Positions 1 through 8,883 are shown, numbered from the stretch's first letter. The stretch: DNA of 64,000 nucleotides from an uncultured Oscillospiraceae bacterium (GCA_934567355.1 CAKTJC010000005.1:45295-109294); one strand, 5' to 3'. Notes: a model not told the origin generated them from the letters alone. Numbers and translations are program-made.

Positions 1-114
1 CTGAAGCCCTATATCGACGCTCAGGACAAGCGCAAAAAGGGGCTGGCCAGAACCGTGGGCATGGCAATTCTCAGCGCCGTTCTGGCCGGGATCATGACCA
101 TCTTTTTCCATTAA
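1..114 (+). CDS. C-terminal end of a membrane protein (partial)
   Basis: An open frame enters from the left edge and ends at TAA (112-114). The 37 visible residues are a charged stretch (DAQDKRKKG) followed by one hydrophobic segment, AILSAVLAGIMTIFF, and a final His, so the protein probably ends in a transmembrane helix with a very short tail. Too little is present to name the family. It reads toward the hydrolase at 133 with an 18-bp gap and may be the first visible gene of that operon. Confidence 0.6.
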   Translation: MKPYIDAQDKRKKGLARTVGMAILSAVLAGIMTIFFH

Positions 115-132
115 AATGGGGGCATATCGCAA

Positions 133-921
133 ATGACATTCCAGACTTTGGGGAATCCGGCCGCTCCGGCAGTACTGTTTTTCCACGCCATGGGCGTGAC
201 CGGCGCCAGCAGCGAGCCGGTGGCACGGTTTTTGCAGGAGCGGTATTTCTGCATCCTGCCAACCTCCATCGTCTACTGCCCCGGGCAGAAATACATCAGC
301 AAGGCCGATGAGATCCGTCAGGTGGAGGCGTTCCTGCGGCAGCGGGGCGTCACCGGACTTTGTATGGTGGTGGCATCGTCCATCGGCGCGGATCTTGCAG
401 CCGCCTTTCTATCGCAGACGAAGCTGCGTGTAGAGCATGCTTTTTTCGACGGCGGCCAATTTGCCCGGATCGGCAGAGGCACCCGGCGTGTAATGGCACC
501 GCTGCTGTATCTGGCCATCAAGAGCCTGTACTGGACAAAGGGCGGCACTCTGGGTAAGATCATGTGGTGCGATGACGACGCGATCAAGCCCTACTTTATT
601 GCAGCAGGTAAGGCGCTGACCTATGGCAGTCTGCGCCGCCAGCTGGCCGACAGCCTGGAGGACAAGCCCTTCCCTCCTCTCTCGGAGGAATTGCAGAAGC
701 ACAGCTTCTTTGAATTCGGCAGCATCGAGGAACATTTCAAGTATCGTGATGCGGTGCAACAGGCCTATCCCCGGGGCAATTTCCCGGTATTTGAAGGGAA
801 CAACCATATGCAGTATCAGATCCGGGAGCCGGAGGGCTTTGCACGGATGCTGGAAAATATCATAGAGAAGGACGCCCTGCCGGAACTGCCTTTTCTGCGA
901 AAGGAGACGAAAGCGTTATGA
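133..921 (+). CDS. alpha/beta hydrolase fold protein
   Basis: This 262-residue cytoplasmic protein has the layout of an alpha/beta hydrolase. It has an early strand with an oxyanion-type turn (AVLFFHAMGV, about residues 13-22), a nucleophile elbow (VVASSIGADLA, about 79-89) in which the usual G-x-S-x-G is A-S-S-I-G, and a late NNHMQY segment that could supply the catalytic His. The substrate cannot be read from the sequence. Its stop overlaps the next start by four bases (ATGA), so it is translationally coupled to the methyltransferase; a second hydrolase follows. A G-rich stretch at 117-121 is a weak, rather distant ribosome site for the ATG at 133. Fold assignment is good; any specific activity is unknown. 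Confidence 0.72.
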   Translation: MTFQTLGNPAAPAVLFFHAMGVTGASSEPVARFLQERYFCILPTSIVYCPGQKYISKADEIRQVEAFLRQRGVTGLCMVVASSIGADLAAAFLSQTKLRVEHAFFDGGQFARIGRGTRRVMAPLLYLAIKSLYWTKGGTLGKIMWCDDDAIKPYFIAAGKALTYGSLRRQLADSLEDKPFPPLSEELQKHSFFEFGSIEEHFKYRDAVQQAYPRGNFPVFEGNNHMQYQIREPEGFARMLENIIEKDALPELPFLRKETKAL

Positions 922-1757
922 AATATCATATTGAAAAGAACACCGTGCAGGAAACCCTGGTGATCCCGCTGTACGGGCGGAAAATGTGCTCTCAGCTGTA
1001 CCCCAATCTGTTTCAGGATGAGACGGCGGTCCGGCTGGTGGATTCCATTGACTACGATTTTTCCGTGTTGGAGGCCAAGTCCAAAAGCACCATGCAGCGC
1101 TTCGGCTTCCTGGAAGCAGCCATGCGGCAGAGCGACCTGGCCTGGGAGGTGCGGGATTACCTAAAGATCCATCCCAAGGCAGCCGTGGTCAACCTGGGCT
1201 GCGGCCTGGATAACACCGGCCGTGCCTGTGACAATGGGCAATGCCGGATCTACAATCTGGATTTTCCAGCGGTGATCGCAGTCCGCGATCAGCTGCTCCC
1301 CGCAGGAGAGCGGGAGCAGAACATCCCCTGTGATTTGAACGATACCGGCTGGTTTGAGAAAATCGACGCGTCTCAGGGGGCAGTATTCTTTGCAGCGGGC
1401 GTTTTCTATTATTTCCTCACGCCGCAGGTGAAGGCACTGGTGCAGGCCATGGCAAAGGCATTTCCCGGCGGAAAACTGGTGTTTGACGCGGCAGGCAGGC
1501 GCGCCGTGAAGCTGATGCTGAAAACCTGGATCAAGGATGCGGCGATCCGGGACGTGGGTACCTATTTCTCCGTAGAGGATGCCCAGCGGGAGCTTTCGCC
1601 CTGGGTCCCCGGCGGCCGTGTATCCGCCCGGGGGTATATGCTGGGGTATTCTTCCCTGGATGATCCGGCCGTATCGGGTTTCTTCCGCTTTTTATCGAAG
1701 CTGGGAGACGGGATGATGAAAATGCGGATCGTCCGCATGGACTTTCCGCAGCGGTAA
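918..1757 (+). CDS. class I SAM-dependent methyltransferase, leucine carboxyl methyltransferase (LCM/Tcmp)-like
   Basis: The 279-residue protein carries motif I as VVNLGCGLDNTG (about residues 90-101), followed by an acidic strand end (YNLDFPAVIAVR). This is the pattern of the LCM/PPM1/Tcmp O-methyltransferase family, which uses the start LGCGLDT and methylates carboxyl or polyketide oxygen groups. The length fits bacterial members of that family. It overlaps the upstream hydrolase by four bases and is followed by a second hydrolase after 21 bp, with AAAGGAGG in front of the latter. Methyltransferase assignment is strong; the substrate is unknown. A methylating enzyme between two hydrolases suggests ester formation and removal on one small molecule, which is inference. 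Confidence 0.82.
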   Translation: MKYHIEKNTVQETLVIPLYGRKMCSQLYPNLFQDETAVRLVDSIDYDFSVLEAKSKSTMQRFGFLEAAMRQSDLAWEVRDYLKIHPKAAVVNLGCGLDNTGRACDNGQCRIYNLDFPAVIAVRDQLLPAGEREQNIPCDLNDTGWFEKIDASQGAVFFAAGVFYYFLTPQVKALVQAMAKAFPGGKLVFDAAGRRAVKLMLKTWIKDAAIRDVGTYFSVEDAQRELSPWVPGGRVSARGYMLGYSSLDDPAVSGFFRFLSKLGDGMMKMRIVRMDFPQR

Positions 1758-1778
1758 TGCCAAAGGAGGAAGGGAGAA

Positions 1779-2561
1779 ATGAAGGTTTATCCATTCGGCA
1801 GCGAAAGCAACCCGACCATTTTGCTGCTGCCGGGCACCTTCTGCCACTGGCGGGCAAATTTCGGCCCGGTGATCACGCTGCTGGAGCGGGATTTTCATGT
1901 GCTTTGCGTCAGCTACGATGGCTTTGATGAAATGGAGCACACAGAATTCCCCACCATGCTGGAGGAAACCGGGAAGATCGAGGCATATATCCGCACCCAC
2001 TGCGGCGGTCATATCCGGGCGGCCTACGGCTGCTCCCTGGGCGGCTCCTTCGTGGGGCTGCTGGCCGCGCGGCAAAACATCCATATGGACTTCGGCATTC
2101 TGGGCAGCTCGGATCTGGATCAATCCGCAGCTCTCCCGGCGCATCTGTTGGCAGACATCATGCTGCCTCTGTTTTACCCGCTGGTGCGGGACGGAAAATT
2201 CCGCAGCCGTCTGCTGCAGCGCCGGATGGAAGCGCAGGAAAAGGAAATGCCGGAATATTTCGGTGCTTTCATGAAGATGTTCGGTGGAGCGAGGCCCTAT
2301 ATCACCCGCAGGAGCTGCCGCAATCAATTTTATTCCGATCTGATCACGCCGCTGCCGGACCATATTCAGGTGCCGGGGACAGAAATACATGTCTTTTACG
2401 CACTGAAAATGGGCGAGAAATATGAAGCCAGGTATCGGAAGCATTTTGCTGATCCCGTCATTCATCGCCAGGATATGCAGCACGAGGAGCTACTGGCCTG
2501 CCATCCGGAGCAGTGGGCAGCGCTGGTAGCATCCATTATCGGGCAAAAAGCGCAGGTATAA
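1779..2561 (+). CDS. alpha/beta hydrolase
   Basis: A 260-residue alpha/beta hydrolase with a canonical start (ILLLPGTFCHW, oxyanion region) and a clear nucleophile elbow YGCSLGGSF near residues 88-96, where G-C-S-L-G matches GxSxG. The second half contains a cap-like helical region and ends near a conserved acidic/His-rich stretch (IHRQDMQHEELL). No signal peptide is visible, so it should be cytoplasmic. It is the third gene of the 133-3221 run and is preceded by an excellent ribosome site (AAAGGAGGAAGG). It differs clearly from the first hydrolase (133-921), so this is not a simple duplication. Specific substrate unknown. Confidence 0.78.
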   Translation: MKVYPFGSESNPTILLLPGTFCHWRANFGPVITLLERDFHVLCVSYDGFDEMEHTEFPTMLEETGKIEAYIRTHCGGHIRAAYGCSLGGSFVGLLAARQNIHMDFGILGSSDLDQSAALPAHLLADIMLPLFYPLVRDGKFRSRLLQRRMEAQEKEMPEYFGAFMKMFGGARPYITRRSCRNQFYSDLITPLPDHIQVPGTEIHVFYALKMGEKYEARYRKHFADPVIHRQDMQHEELLACHPEQWAALVASIIGQKAQV

Positions 2562-2591
2562 ACCGGCACGTAAAAATTGGAGGAACGGAAA

Positions 2592-3221
2592 ATGAAATAT
2601 GCTGGAATGCCCATGGGAATGTGGGCGCTGTTTGCAGGCTCTTTCCAAAAGCAGCTTACAAATGTCCTTGGATATGACAGTGCCGCAGCGAAAAAAGTGC
2701 GGTGCACGGCGAAGCCCAAATATCGGGAAATTATCAGGGGTTTGCCTGAATTTGAAAAGGGCGACCGTTTTCAAATGAACATCGTCAATGCAGCCATGCT
2801 GGGAGCCTTTATCCTCTGCATGCCTCAGCGGCCTGCAGTAGAACCCCTGACAGATTACTATGCCAAGTCCATGATGACTCCTGCCATGAAATGGTTCTGC
2901 CGCAAAAGCGGGAAGAAGAAATTCACCCCCGAGGACATCCAGGGCATGAAAGCCACTGCTGCCCTGAGGGCTGCCGACCGGAATCCCTATTCCTGGAATA
3001 TGGACTATTTTGAGTACCCGGATGGCAGCGGCTACGAAGGACGCTTCTACAAGTGCGGTATCTGCACGCTGATGAAGGAACTGGGGCTGTATGATCTGGT
3101 TCCTGCCATGTGTCACCTGGACTACACGATGACCGACGCCGGCGGCACCGCCAGCTTTGTCCGCAAGTACACGCTTGCCTCCGGCGGCCCCTACTGCGAC
3201 TGCGGCTATAAGAAGAAGTGA
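2592..3221 (+). CDS. L-2-amino-thiazoline-4-carboxylic acid hydrolase family protein
   Basis: The 209-residue protein shows the C-terminal signature of the L-2-amino-thiazoline-4-carboxylate hydrolase family: YKCGICTLMKELGLYDLVP, then CHLDYTM, then TLASGGPYCDCGY. Characterised members open the 2-aminothiazoline ring on the way to cysteine, although most homologues in gut Clostridia are untested. The ATG at 2592 was chosen because GGAGG lies eight bases upstream; an in-frame TTG at 2577 sits in front of that site and is unlikely. The gene closes a plus-strand run of two hydrolases and a methyltransferase and converges on metG. Family assignment is good; the true substrate in this context is open. 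Confidence 0.82.
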   Translation: MKYAGMPMGMWALFAGSFQKQLTNVLGYDSAAAKKVRCTAKPKYREIIRGLPEFEKGDRFQMNIVNAAMLGAFILCMPQRPAVEPLTDYYAKSMMTPAMKWFCRKSGKKKFTPEDIQGMKATAALRAADRNPYSWNMDYFEYPDGSGYEGRFYKCGICTLMKELGLYDLVPAMCHLDYTMTDAGGTASFVRKYTLASGGPYCDCGYKKK

Positions 3222-3337
3222 CCCGGCTGCCCCGCTGTGCCATGTGCGGTTTAACAAGCTGTCCCCTCCCCCCAACGTTTCCCCTGCATCAGCGTTTTCT
3301 GCCCGGCCTTCGAGCCGGGTGTTCACATGAAAAAATT

Positions 3338-3365
3338 GGGAGTGCTGCTTCTGTGCAGCACTCCC
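3338..3365 (-). terminator. rho-independent terminator of metG
   Basis: GGGAGTGCTGC and GCAGCACTCCC form an 11-bp stem with a six-base loop. Read on the minus strand the stem is followed by AATTTTTTC, giving a U tract, so it ends metG transcription. It also lies at the end of the converging plus-strand operon, where no U tract is seen. Confidence 0.88.
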
Positions 3366-3381
3366 GAAAATAATAATTGCG

Positions 3382-5325
3382 TTACACCAGTCTTGCGCCG
3401 GCGGGGATTTTATCGTCCAGCATGACCAGGTTCAGCTTGTCGCCGCGCTCGGCGGACAGGAGCATTCCGCAGCTGAGCTGGCCCATCATCTTACGGGGAG
3501 CCAGGTTGGTGACGGCCACCAGAGTCTTGCCCACCAGCTCCTCGGGCTGATAGTATTTTGCAATGCCGGAGAGAATCTGACGGGGGGTATCGGTACCATC
3601 ATTCAGGGTGAATTTCAGCAGCTTTTCGCTTTTCTTCACCTTTTCGCAGGCCAGTACCTTCACCACGGTCATTTCCACCTTCTCGAAATCATCGAAGGGG
3701 ATTTCGGCCTTGGGTTCGGGCAGGGGGTCTTCCTGGACGGCGGGCTTTTTCAGCTCTTCCAGGGCCGCCAGCTCCTTGTCCATGTCAATCCGGGGGAACA
3801 GAGGGGCACCGGCGACGGTGGCGACCTCGTGGCTCAAGACACCGAACTGGTTCAGGCTGTCCCAATCCATGGCCGCGCCGCCCAGCCGCTTTGCAATCTC
3901 GGCGGCGGTATCGGGCATGAAGGGGGTCAGCAGGCCGCCGCAGATGCGGACGGTTTCCAGCAGGTTATACAGCACCCGCGCCAGCCGGGGCTTCTGCTCC
4001 TCACTCTTTGCCAGCACCCAGGGGGCATTCTCGTCGATATATTTATTGGCTCTGGAAATGACCTTGAAGATTTCGGCCAGGGCATTCTGGAAAGCGTATT
4101 TCTCCATCTGCTCCTCATACCGGTCACGCAGGCCGCTGACCATGGCAATCAGCTCAGCATCCTTTTCCTCGTCCGCAGTCTGTTCGGCGGGCAGGTGCTC
4201 GCCAAAGTACTTCTGGGCCATGGCCACGGTGCGGGAGACCAGGTTGCCCAGGTCATTTGCCAAATCCACGTTGATGGTGTTGATGAGGGACTCGTTGGAG
4301 AAGTTGCCGTCGGAGCCGAAGGGGAAGGTGCGCAGCAGGAAGAAGCGCAGGGCATCCACGCCGAAGCGCTGGGCCAGCACATAGGGGTCAACCACGTTGC
4401 CCTTGGACTTGCTCATCTTGCCGCCGTCCAGCAGCAGCCAGCCGTGGCCATAGACCTTCTTCGGCAGGGGCAGGTTCAGGCTCATGAGCATGGCCGGCCA
4501 GATGATGGAATGGAACCGGACAATCTCCTTGCCCACGAAGTGGACATCGGCGGGCCAGTACTTTTCCAGGTCGTGGTACTTGTCGTTTTCAAAGCCCAGG
4601 GCGGTCATATAATTGAACAGGGCATCAATCCACACATACACCACATGGCCGGGGTCAAAGTCTACGGGCACGCCCCAAGTGAAGCTGGTACGGGAGACGC
4701 ACAGGTCTTCCAGGCCGGGGTCGATGAAGTTATTGACCATCTCGTTGACGCGGCTGCGTGGTTCCAGGAAGTCGGTATTCACCAGCAGGTCGCGCACCCG
4801 GTCTGCGTATTTGCTCAGGCGGAAGAAGTAGGCCTCCTCCTCGGCATCCTGCACCTCCCGGCCACAGTCGGGGCACTTGCCGTCCACCAGCTGGCTTTCC
4901 GTCCAGAAGGATTCGCAGGGCTTACAGTACTTGCCCTTATAGGTGCCCTTATAAATGTCGCCGCTCGCGTGCATCTTCTTGAAGATTTTCTGGATGGCGG
5001 CCACATGGTAGTCGTCGGTGGTGCGGATGAAGCGGTCGTAAGAGATGTTCATCAGCTTCCACAGGTCTTTGACGCCGCCCTCGCCCTCCACGATGTTATC
5101 CACAAACTGTTGGGGGGTGACACCGGCCTCCTTGGCCTTGTCCTCAATCTTCTGGCCGTGCTCATCGGTGCCGGTGAGGAACATGACATCATAGCCTGTA
5201 AGCCGCTTATAGCGAGCCATGGTGTCGGTTGCCACGGTGCAGTAGGTGTGGCCGATGTGAAGCTTGGCCGACGGATAATAGATGGGGGTCGTGATATAGA
5301 ACTTCCCCTTACACTTGTCGCACAT
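3382..5325 (-). CDS. metG: methionine--tRNA ligase
   Basis: Methionyl-tRNA synthetase charges tRNA-Met. The 647-residue protein has the class I HIGH motif (HIGH, residues 23-26), a zinc knuckle of two CxxC pairs (Cys134, 137, 151, 154), the KMSKS loop (303-307) and a C-terminal tRNA-binding OB domain from about residue 545 (DFEKVEMTVVKVLACEKV). This matches the long, dimeric form common in Firmicutes. The start is the ATG at 5325, which has GGAGGA ten bases upstream; upstream in-frame codons lie within the T-box terminator and are not used. Expression is controlled by the T-box leader directly upstream. Confidence 0.97.
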   Translation of the reverse strand: MCDKCKGKFYITTPIYYPSAKLHIGHTYCTVATDTMARYKRLTGYDVMFLTGTDEHGQKIEDKAKEAGVTPQQFVDNIVEGEGGVKDLWKLMNISYDRFIRTTDDYHVAAIQKIFKKMHASGDIYKGTYKGKYCKPCESFWTESQLVDGKCPDCGREVQDAEEEAYFFRLSKYADRVRDLLVNTDFLEPRSRVNEMVNNFIDPGLEDLCVSRTSFTWGVPVDFDPGHVVYVWIDALFNYMTALGFENDKYHDLEKYWPADVHFVGKEIVRFHSIIWPAMLMSLNLPLPKKVYGHGWLLLDGGKMSKSKGNVVDPYVLAQRFGVDALRFFLLRTFPFGSDGNFSNESLINTINVDLANDLGNLVSRTVAMAQKYFGEHLPAEQTADEEKDAELIAMVSGLRDRYEEQMEKYAFQNALAEIFKVISRANKYIDENAPWVLAKSEEQKPRLARVLYNLLETVRICGGLLTPFMPDTAAEIAKRLGGAAMDWDSLNQFGVLSHEVATVAGAPLFPRIDMDKELAALEELKKPAVQEDPLPEPKAEIPFDDFEKVEMTVVKVLACEKVKKSEKLLKFTLNDGTDTPRQILSGIAKYYQPEELVGKTLVAVTNLAPRKMMGQLSCGMLLSAERGDKLNLVMLDDKIPAGARLV

Positions 5326-5344
5326 AATAAAAAGTCCTCCTTCA

Positions 5345-5583
5345 AAATAAAAACCGCCCTTGGAAAGCTCCAAGGGCGAAAAACTTCCGCGGTACCACCT
5401 TGATTTGCAGGAAAAGCCTGCCTCATTGGCGCAATGACGGGCGCACCCGGGCAGAGCCTACCTATCGACTCGCCAGCTCCAAGACCATGTTCCCCCGCGC
5501 CGCACCGTGCCTGCTCTCACCTGCCCAGGCTCTCTGACCGGCCGGAAGCGGGATACTCTTCTCTTCACAGCTTTTTCATATTA
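5345..5583 (-). promoter_or_regulatory. T-box riboswitch leader (Met specifier) of metG
   Basis: The minus strand contains the T-box sequence AGGTGGTACCGCGG (5387-5400). It is followed by a terminator with stem CGCCCTTGG / CCAAGGGCG (5355-5378) and a U-rich run. Stem I carries an AGAGTA S-turn on the 5' side, and on the 3' side GAACATGG places ATG (5486-5488) as the specifier codon. Uncharged tRNA-Met would pair with it and favour the antiterminator. The class is certain; the specifier position is read from layout, not from a computed fold. Confidence 0.93.
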
Positions 5584-5589
5584 TGCTCT

Positions 5590-5619
5590 ATTATAGCCAT
5601 ATTACACAGGTTTTGTCAA
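5590..5619 (-). promoter_or_regulatory. sigma-A promoter of metG
   Basis: On the minus strand TTGACA (5614-5619) and TATAAT (5590-5595) are both perfect matches, with an 18-bp spacer, placed just before the T-box leader. Confidence 0.88.
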
Positions 5620-5776
5620 CCCAAATGTTTGGCGGCAGCGCCGCCGGACAATGACGCGACGGAGACTATACGGATACGTTGGCGCCCTAACCCGCCCGGT
5701 GACGATATTGCACGCCAAACCGTGGGATTATAAGTTAGCGCCCAGTTTTATGCACACGTCATCTGTAGGAGTGGCA

Positions 5777-6562
5777 TCAGCCGCCGTTCCAATCCAGAAT
5801 TTCGGTGATTTCCGTGGGACCCTCCTGGTACAGTGCGGTAACGGTGCCGTTCTCGCCCTCTACCCGGACGTTCAGGGTGCCGCCCTGATTTTGCAGGGTC
5901 AGTGCTCCGCCGGGGAGCTTGCCCTGCTTCCACAGCACTGCCGCTACGCTGCCGCAGCCCGTGCCGCAGGCCAGGGTGAAATCCTCCACCCCTCGCTCAA
6001 AGGTAAGTACCCTTACCTCGGTGTCGGAGATGAACGAATAGTAATTGACGTTTGCCCCCTTGGGGAAGGCAGGGTGATGGCGCAGCTGCTCCATCTCCGG
6101 GCGGAGCCTATCGGCATCCGCCCACACGTCCCCGCGGTATTCCCGGACGGCGTGGGGCAAACCGGGGTTGCCCAATTCCACATAGGCCACGTCCTCCACC
6201 CGGTTCAGCTCCAGGATGCTGGGGGTATTCAGCCGGACGCGGTACTGGTTTCCGGTCAGGTGCCAGCCGGGCACAAGACCGGCATCGGTCTGGACGGTCA
6301 TGCTTTCCCCGGCAATGCCCAGTTCGTTTGCGAACCGGCAGATGCACCGGGCACCGTTGCCGCACATCTCGCCCCGGGAGCCGTCGGAATTATAAAAGTG
6401 CAGCCGGAAGTCGGCCACGTCGCTGTTGTCCACGGCCATAAAGCCGTCCGCGCCTCGCAGGGCGCAGAGCTGCTTTGCCCAGCTGGCGTAGTCCGCCGTC
6501 AGCCCCCGTCCGTCAATGACCATGAAGTCGTTTCCGGCTCCGTTCATATAATAAACCTTCAT
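5777..6562 (-). CDS. dapF: diaminopimelate epimerase
   Basis: Converts LL- to meso-diaminopimelate for lysine and peptidoglycan synthesis. The 261-residue protein has both catalytic cysteine motifs, MCGNGARCICRF (Cys67) and LACGTGCGS (Cys199), and the N-terminal NGAGNDF signature. Length is typical. It is the last gene of a dapA-dapB-dapF run on the minus strand, five bases after dapB, so the three are probably cotranscribed. About 160 bp separate it from the metG promoter; that stretch shows only short GC-rich inverted segments. Confidence 0.96.
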   Translation of the reverse strand: MKVYYMNGAGNDFMVIDGRGLTADYASWAKQLCALRGADGFMAVDNSDVADFRLHFYNSDGSRGEMCGNGARCICRFANELGIAGESMTVQTDAGLVPGWHLTGNQYRVRLNTPSILELNRVEDVAYVELGNPGLPHAVREYRGDVWADADRLRPEMEQLRHHPAFPKGANVNYYSFISDTEVRVLTFERGVEDFTLACGTGCGSVAAVLWKQGKLPGGALTLQNQGGTLNVRVEGENGTVTALYQEGPTEITEILDWNGG

Positions 6563-6567
6563 AGAAA

Positions 6568-7290
6568 TTAACCTTTCAGCAAATCGGTCATGTTGTACAG
6601 CCCGGCAGGCTTCCCCGCCATAAAGCGCGCAGCCTGGACGCCGCCCTCAGCCAGCATGGCGCGGTTATATACCTCGTGCCGCAGGGTGATGGACTGGCTG
6701 GCCGTACACACGTGCACCTCGTGCACGCCCACGATGCTGCCCATGCGCAGAGAAGAGATGCCCACCTCGTCCCGCGTCCGCTTGCATTCGCCGCTGCGGC
6801 CGTCGTGCTCGATGGCGTTGGGGCGCTCCGCCTTCACAGCCTCGAACAGCATCCGTGCGGTGCCGCTGGGGGCATCCACCTTGCGGTTGTGGTGGATTTC
6901 CACGATCTCCACGTCCGCGTCCGGGAACAGCGCCACGGTCTGCCGGGTGAGCTGGCACAGCAGCGCAATGCCGATGCTCATATTGCCGGAATAGAACACG
7001 GGAATTTCCTTTGCCGCGTCCAGAATCAGCTGTTTTTCCTCGGCGGTGTGGCCGGTGGTGCCGATGACCGCCGCCGCGCCGATTTCCTTTGCATAGCCCA
7101 GCACATCCGCAATGGAGCTGTGGTGGGAGAAGTCAATGACCACATCGGCATCCATCTTCCCCAGCTCCCGGAAGGTTCTGGGCACGCCGTTCGCCCCGTC
7201 CAGGCTGACGCGGCCAACCACCTCGTCGCCCAGAATGCCGGAAATCAGCTGTCCCATGGCGCCGTTGGCGCCGCAAAGCACCGCCTTCAT
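6568..7290 (-). CDS. dapB: 4-hydroxy-tetrahydrodipicolinate reductase
   Basis: Reduces the product of DapA to tetrahydrodipicolinate with NAD(P)H. The 240-residue protein has an N-terminal nucleotide-binding turn GANGAMG (residues 7-13), the GTTGHT loop, and the family signature EIHHNRKVDAPSGTA with its catalytic His and Lys. Its start overlaps the dapA stop by four bases, indicating translational coupling. Length is slightly short but normal for Clostridia. Confidence 0.96.
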   Translation of the reverse strand: MKAVLCGANGAMGQLISGILGDEVVGRVSLDGANGVPRTFRELGKMDADVVIDFSHHSSIADVLGYAKEIGAAAVIGTTGHTAEEKQLILDAAKEIPVFYSGNMSIGIALLCQLTRQTVALFPDADVEIVEIHHNRKVDAPSGTARMLFEAVKAERPNAIEHDGRSGECKRTRDEVGISSLRMGSIVGVHEVHVCTASQSITLRHEVYNRAMLAEGGVQAARFMAGKPAGLYNMTDLLKG

Positions 7291-8183
7291 ACGTTCACTC
7301 CCAGCTGGCGCATGTGCTCCAGCATCCGCTGGCGGTTGTCCTCCTGCATGGGAACCAGGGGCAGACGGATGTGCTCCTCGCCGAAGCCCATGGCGCTGAT
7401 AGCTGCCTTGACAGGGATGGGGTTGGCCTCACAGAACAGATCCTTGATCAGGGGCAGGAAACGGCACTGCATCTGCGCCGCCTCGTCCACGCGCCCTGCA
7501 AAGAATGCATCGGTCATGGCCGCCGCCTGCTTCGGCAGGACATTGCTCAGCACGCTGATGGTACCCTTGCCGCCCATGGCAAGGTTCGCCACCGTCAGGG
7601 CATCCTCGCCGGAATAGATGTCCAGCTTATCGCCGCAGCGGGCGAACAGCTCCACCACCTGGCTCATATTGCCGCTGGCTTCCTTGACACCGGCGATGTT
7701 GGGATGCTCCGCCAGCTTCTCAATGGTAGCCGGCAGCATATTGCAGCCGGTGCGGGAGGGGACGTTATAGAGGATGATGGGTCTGTCCACGCAGTCGGCA
7801 ATGGTGCGGTAGTGCGCCAGCAGGCCGCTGTCCAGGGACTTATTATAATTGTAGTACGGCGTGACGATCAGCAGCGCATCCGCGCCGATGCTGCACGCGG
7901 TCTTGCTGAACTCCACGGCATGCAGGGTATTGTTGGTGCCGGTGCCCGCAATGACGGGAACCCGCCCATTCACCCGCTCCACCGTAAAGCGAATAACCTC
8001 GTTGCGCTCCTGCGGCGTCAGGGTGGCGCTTTCGCCGGTGGTGCCCACGGCAACCAGGGCATTGATCCCGTTTTCCAGCTGGAAATCGATCAGGCGACCC
8101 AGCGCTTCATAGTCAACGCCTGTTTCCGTCATGGGGGTAGCCATTGCAGTGGCCATGCCCTTGAAAATGGTGCTCTTTCTCAT
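7287..8183 (-). CDS. dapA: 4-hydroxy-tetrahydrodipicolinate synthase
   Basis: Condenses pyruvate with aspartate semialdehyde, the first committed step to diaminopimelate and lysine. The 298-residue TIM-barrel protein has the GTTGES pyruvate loop (48-53), the tyrosine motif ILYNVPSRTG (Tyr139) and the Schiff-base lysine in VKEASGN (Lys167). It leads the dapABF run and lies 40 bp after the DUF2461 gene, too close for a lysine riboswitch of its own. The segment usually reading YYNKP is YYNYNKS here, a minor variation. Confidence 0.96.
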   Translation of the reverse strand: MRKSTIFKGMATAMATPMTETGVDYEALGRLIDFQLENGINALVAVGTTGESATLTPQERNEVIRFTVERVNGRVPVIAGTGTNNTLHAVEFSKTACSIGADALLIVTPYYNYNKSLDSGLLAHYRTIADCVDRPIILYNVPSRTGCNMLPATIEKLAEHPNIAGVKEASGNMSQVVELFARCGDKLDIYSGEDALTVANLAMGGKGTISVLSNVLPKQAAAMTDAFFAGRVDEAAQMQCRFLPLIKDLFCEANPIPVKAAISAMGFGEEHIRLPLVPMQEDNRQRMLEHMRQLGVNV

Positions 8184-8223
8184 CGTTCTGTTTCTCCTTC
8201 TCTATAAAAAAGTCTGCTCCGGT

Positions 8224-8883
8224 CTATTCCGGACTTCCCAGGGTGATCAGATTAAAATAGTCATACAGCGGAATCAGCTTGGTCAGGAACTCCCCTGCCC
8301 GCCTGCCCAGCTCCGCGCCAAAGATTGCCTCGGACACCGGCTCGTGGGCGATCAGGCTGATGTCCTCCTTCCAGGCGTAGAAGGGAGCCAGCTCCGGGAG
8401 CGGCGCTTCCTTGGGGCGCTTATAGCAGACGGCGGTCAGCTCCATGCCCACATCCTTCTGCACCTTTTTCAGGATCTCCGGGAACTCCCGGGGCTTTGCA
8501 GCCAGACGGCGGCGGAAGCCCTCCATGGCGGAGGACTTGGGCTTCCAGACGGAGAAGCCGTAGCTCACGCCCTCCGGGCGGATCTCAAAAAACAGGCAGG
8601 GATTCTCCGCCCACCACTCCACATCCCGGCGGATGCAGATCCACAGGCTCTCCTTATAGGGCTCCGGGTGGTGCAGGCGGGCATCCCGGTAGATGCGGCT
8701 GACCTTCAGAATATCCCCCGTCCGGTTAAGGAAGGGCTGAAACAGATCCGCCCCCAGCACCTTCATGGGCTGGTAGAGGGTATCTACGTATTGCTTTTTA
8801 TGCTCCAGGAACCAATCCCGGTTGTTGTTCATACGAATTCCCCAGAGAAAATCAATGGTCTCCGGGGTAAAGCCGGTAAACAT
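8224..8883 (-). CDS. DUF2461 family protein
   Basis: The 219-residue protein matches the DUF2461 pattern: FTGFTPETIDFLWGIRMNNN at the start, then NRDWFLEHKKQY, a conserved VSRIYRDARLHHPEPYK block and a YGFSVWKP block. The function of this widespread family is not known. The ATG at 8883 is chosen because AAGGAAG stands ten bases upstream. It sits between the metallophosphoesterase and dapA on the minus strand with short gaps and is likely part of their transcript. Confidence 0.85.
   Translation of the reverse strand: MFTGFTPETIDFLWGIRMNNNRDWFLEHKKQYVDTLYQPMKVLGADLFQPFLNRTGDILKVSRIYRDARLHHPEPYKESLWICIRRDVEWWAENPCLFFEIRPEGVSYGFSVWKPKSSAMEGFRRRLAAKPREFPEILKKVQKDVGMELTAVCYKRPKEAPLPELAPFYAWKEDISLIAHEPVSEAIFGAELGRRAGEFLTKLIPLYDYFNLITLGSPE

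Noticed and set aside
3829..5403. Long plus-strand open frame (524 codons) opposite metG
   Set aside because: It is low-complexity (rich in His, Gly, Val, Leu), lies entirely opposite a certain gene and has no ribosome site or family pattern; GC-rich third positions explain it.
8184..8223. Lysine riboswitch before dapA
   Set aside because: Only 40 bp separate dapA from the upstream gene, far too little for the roughly 170-base aptamer.
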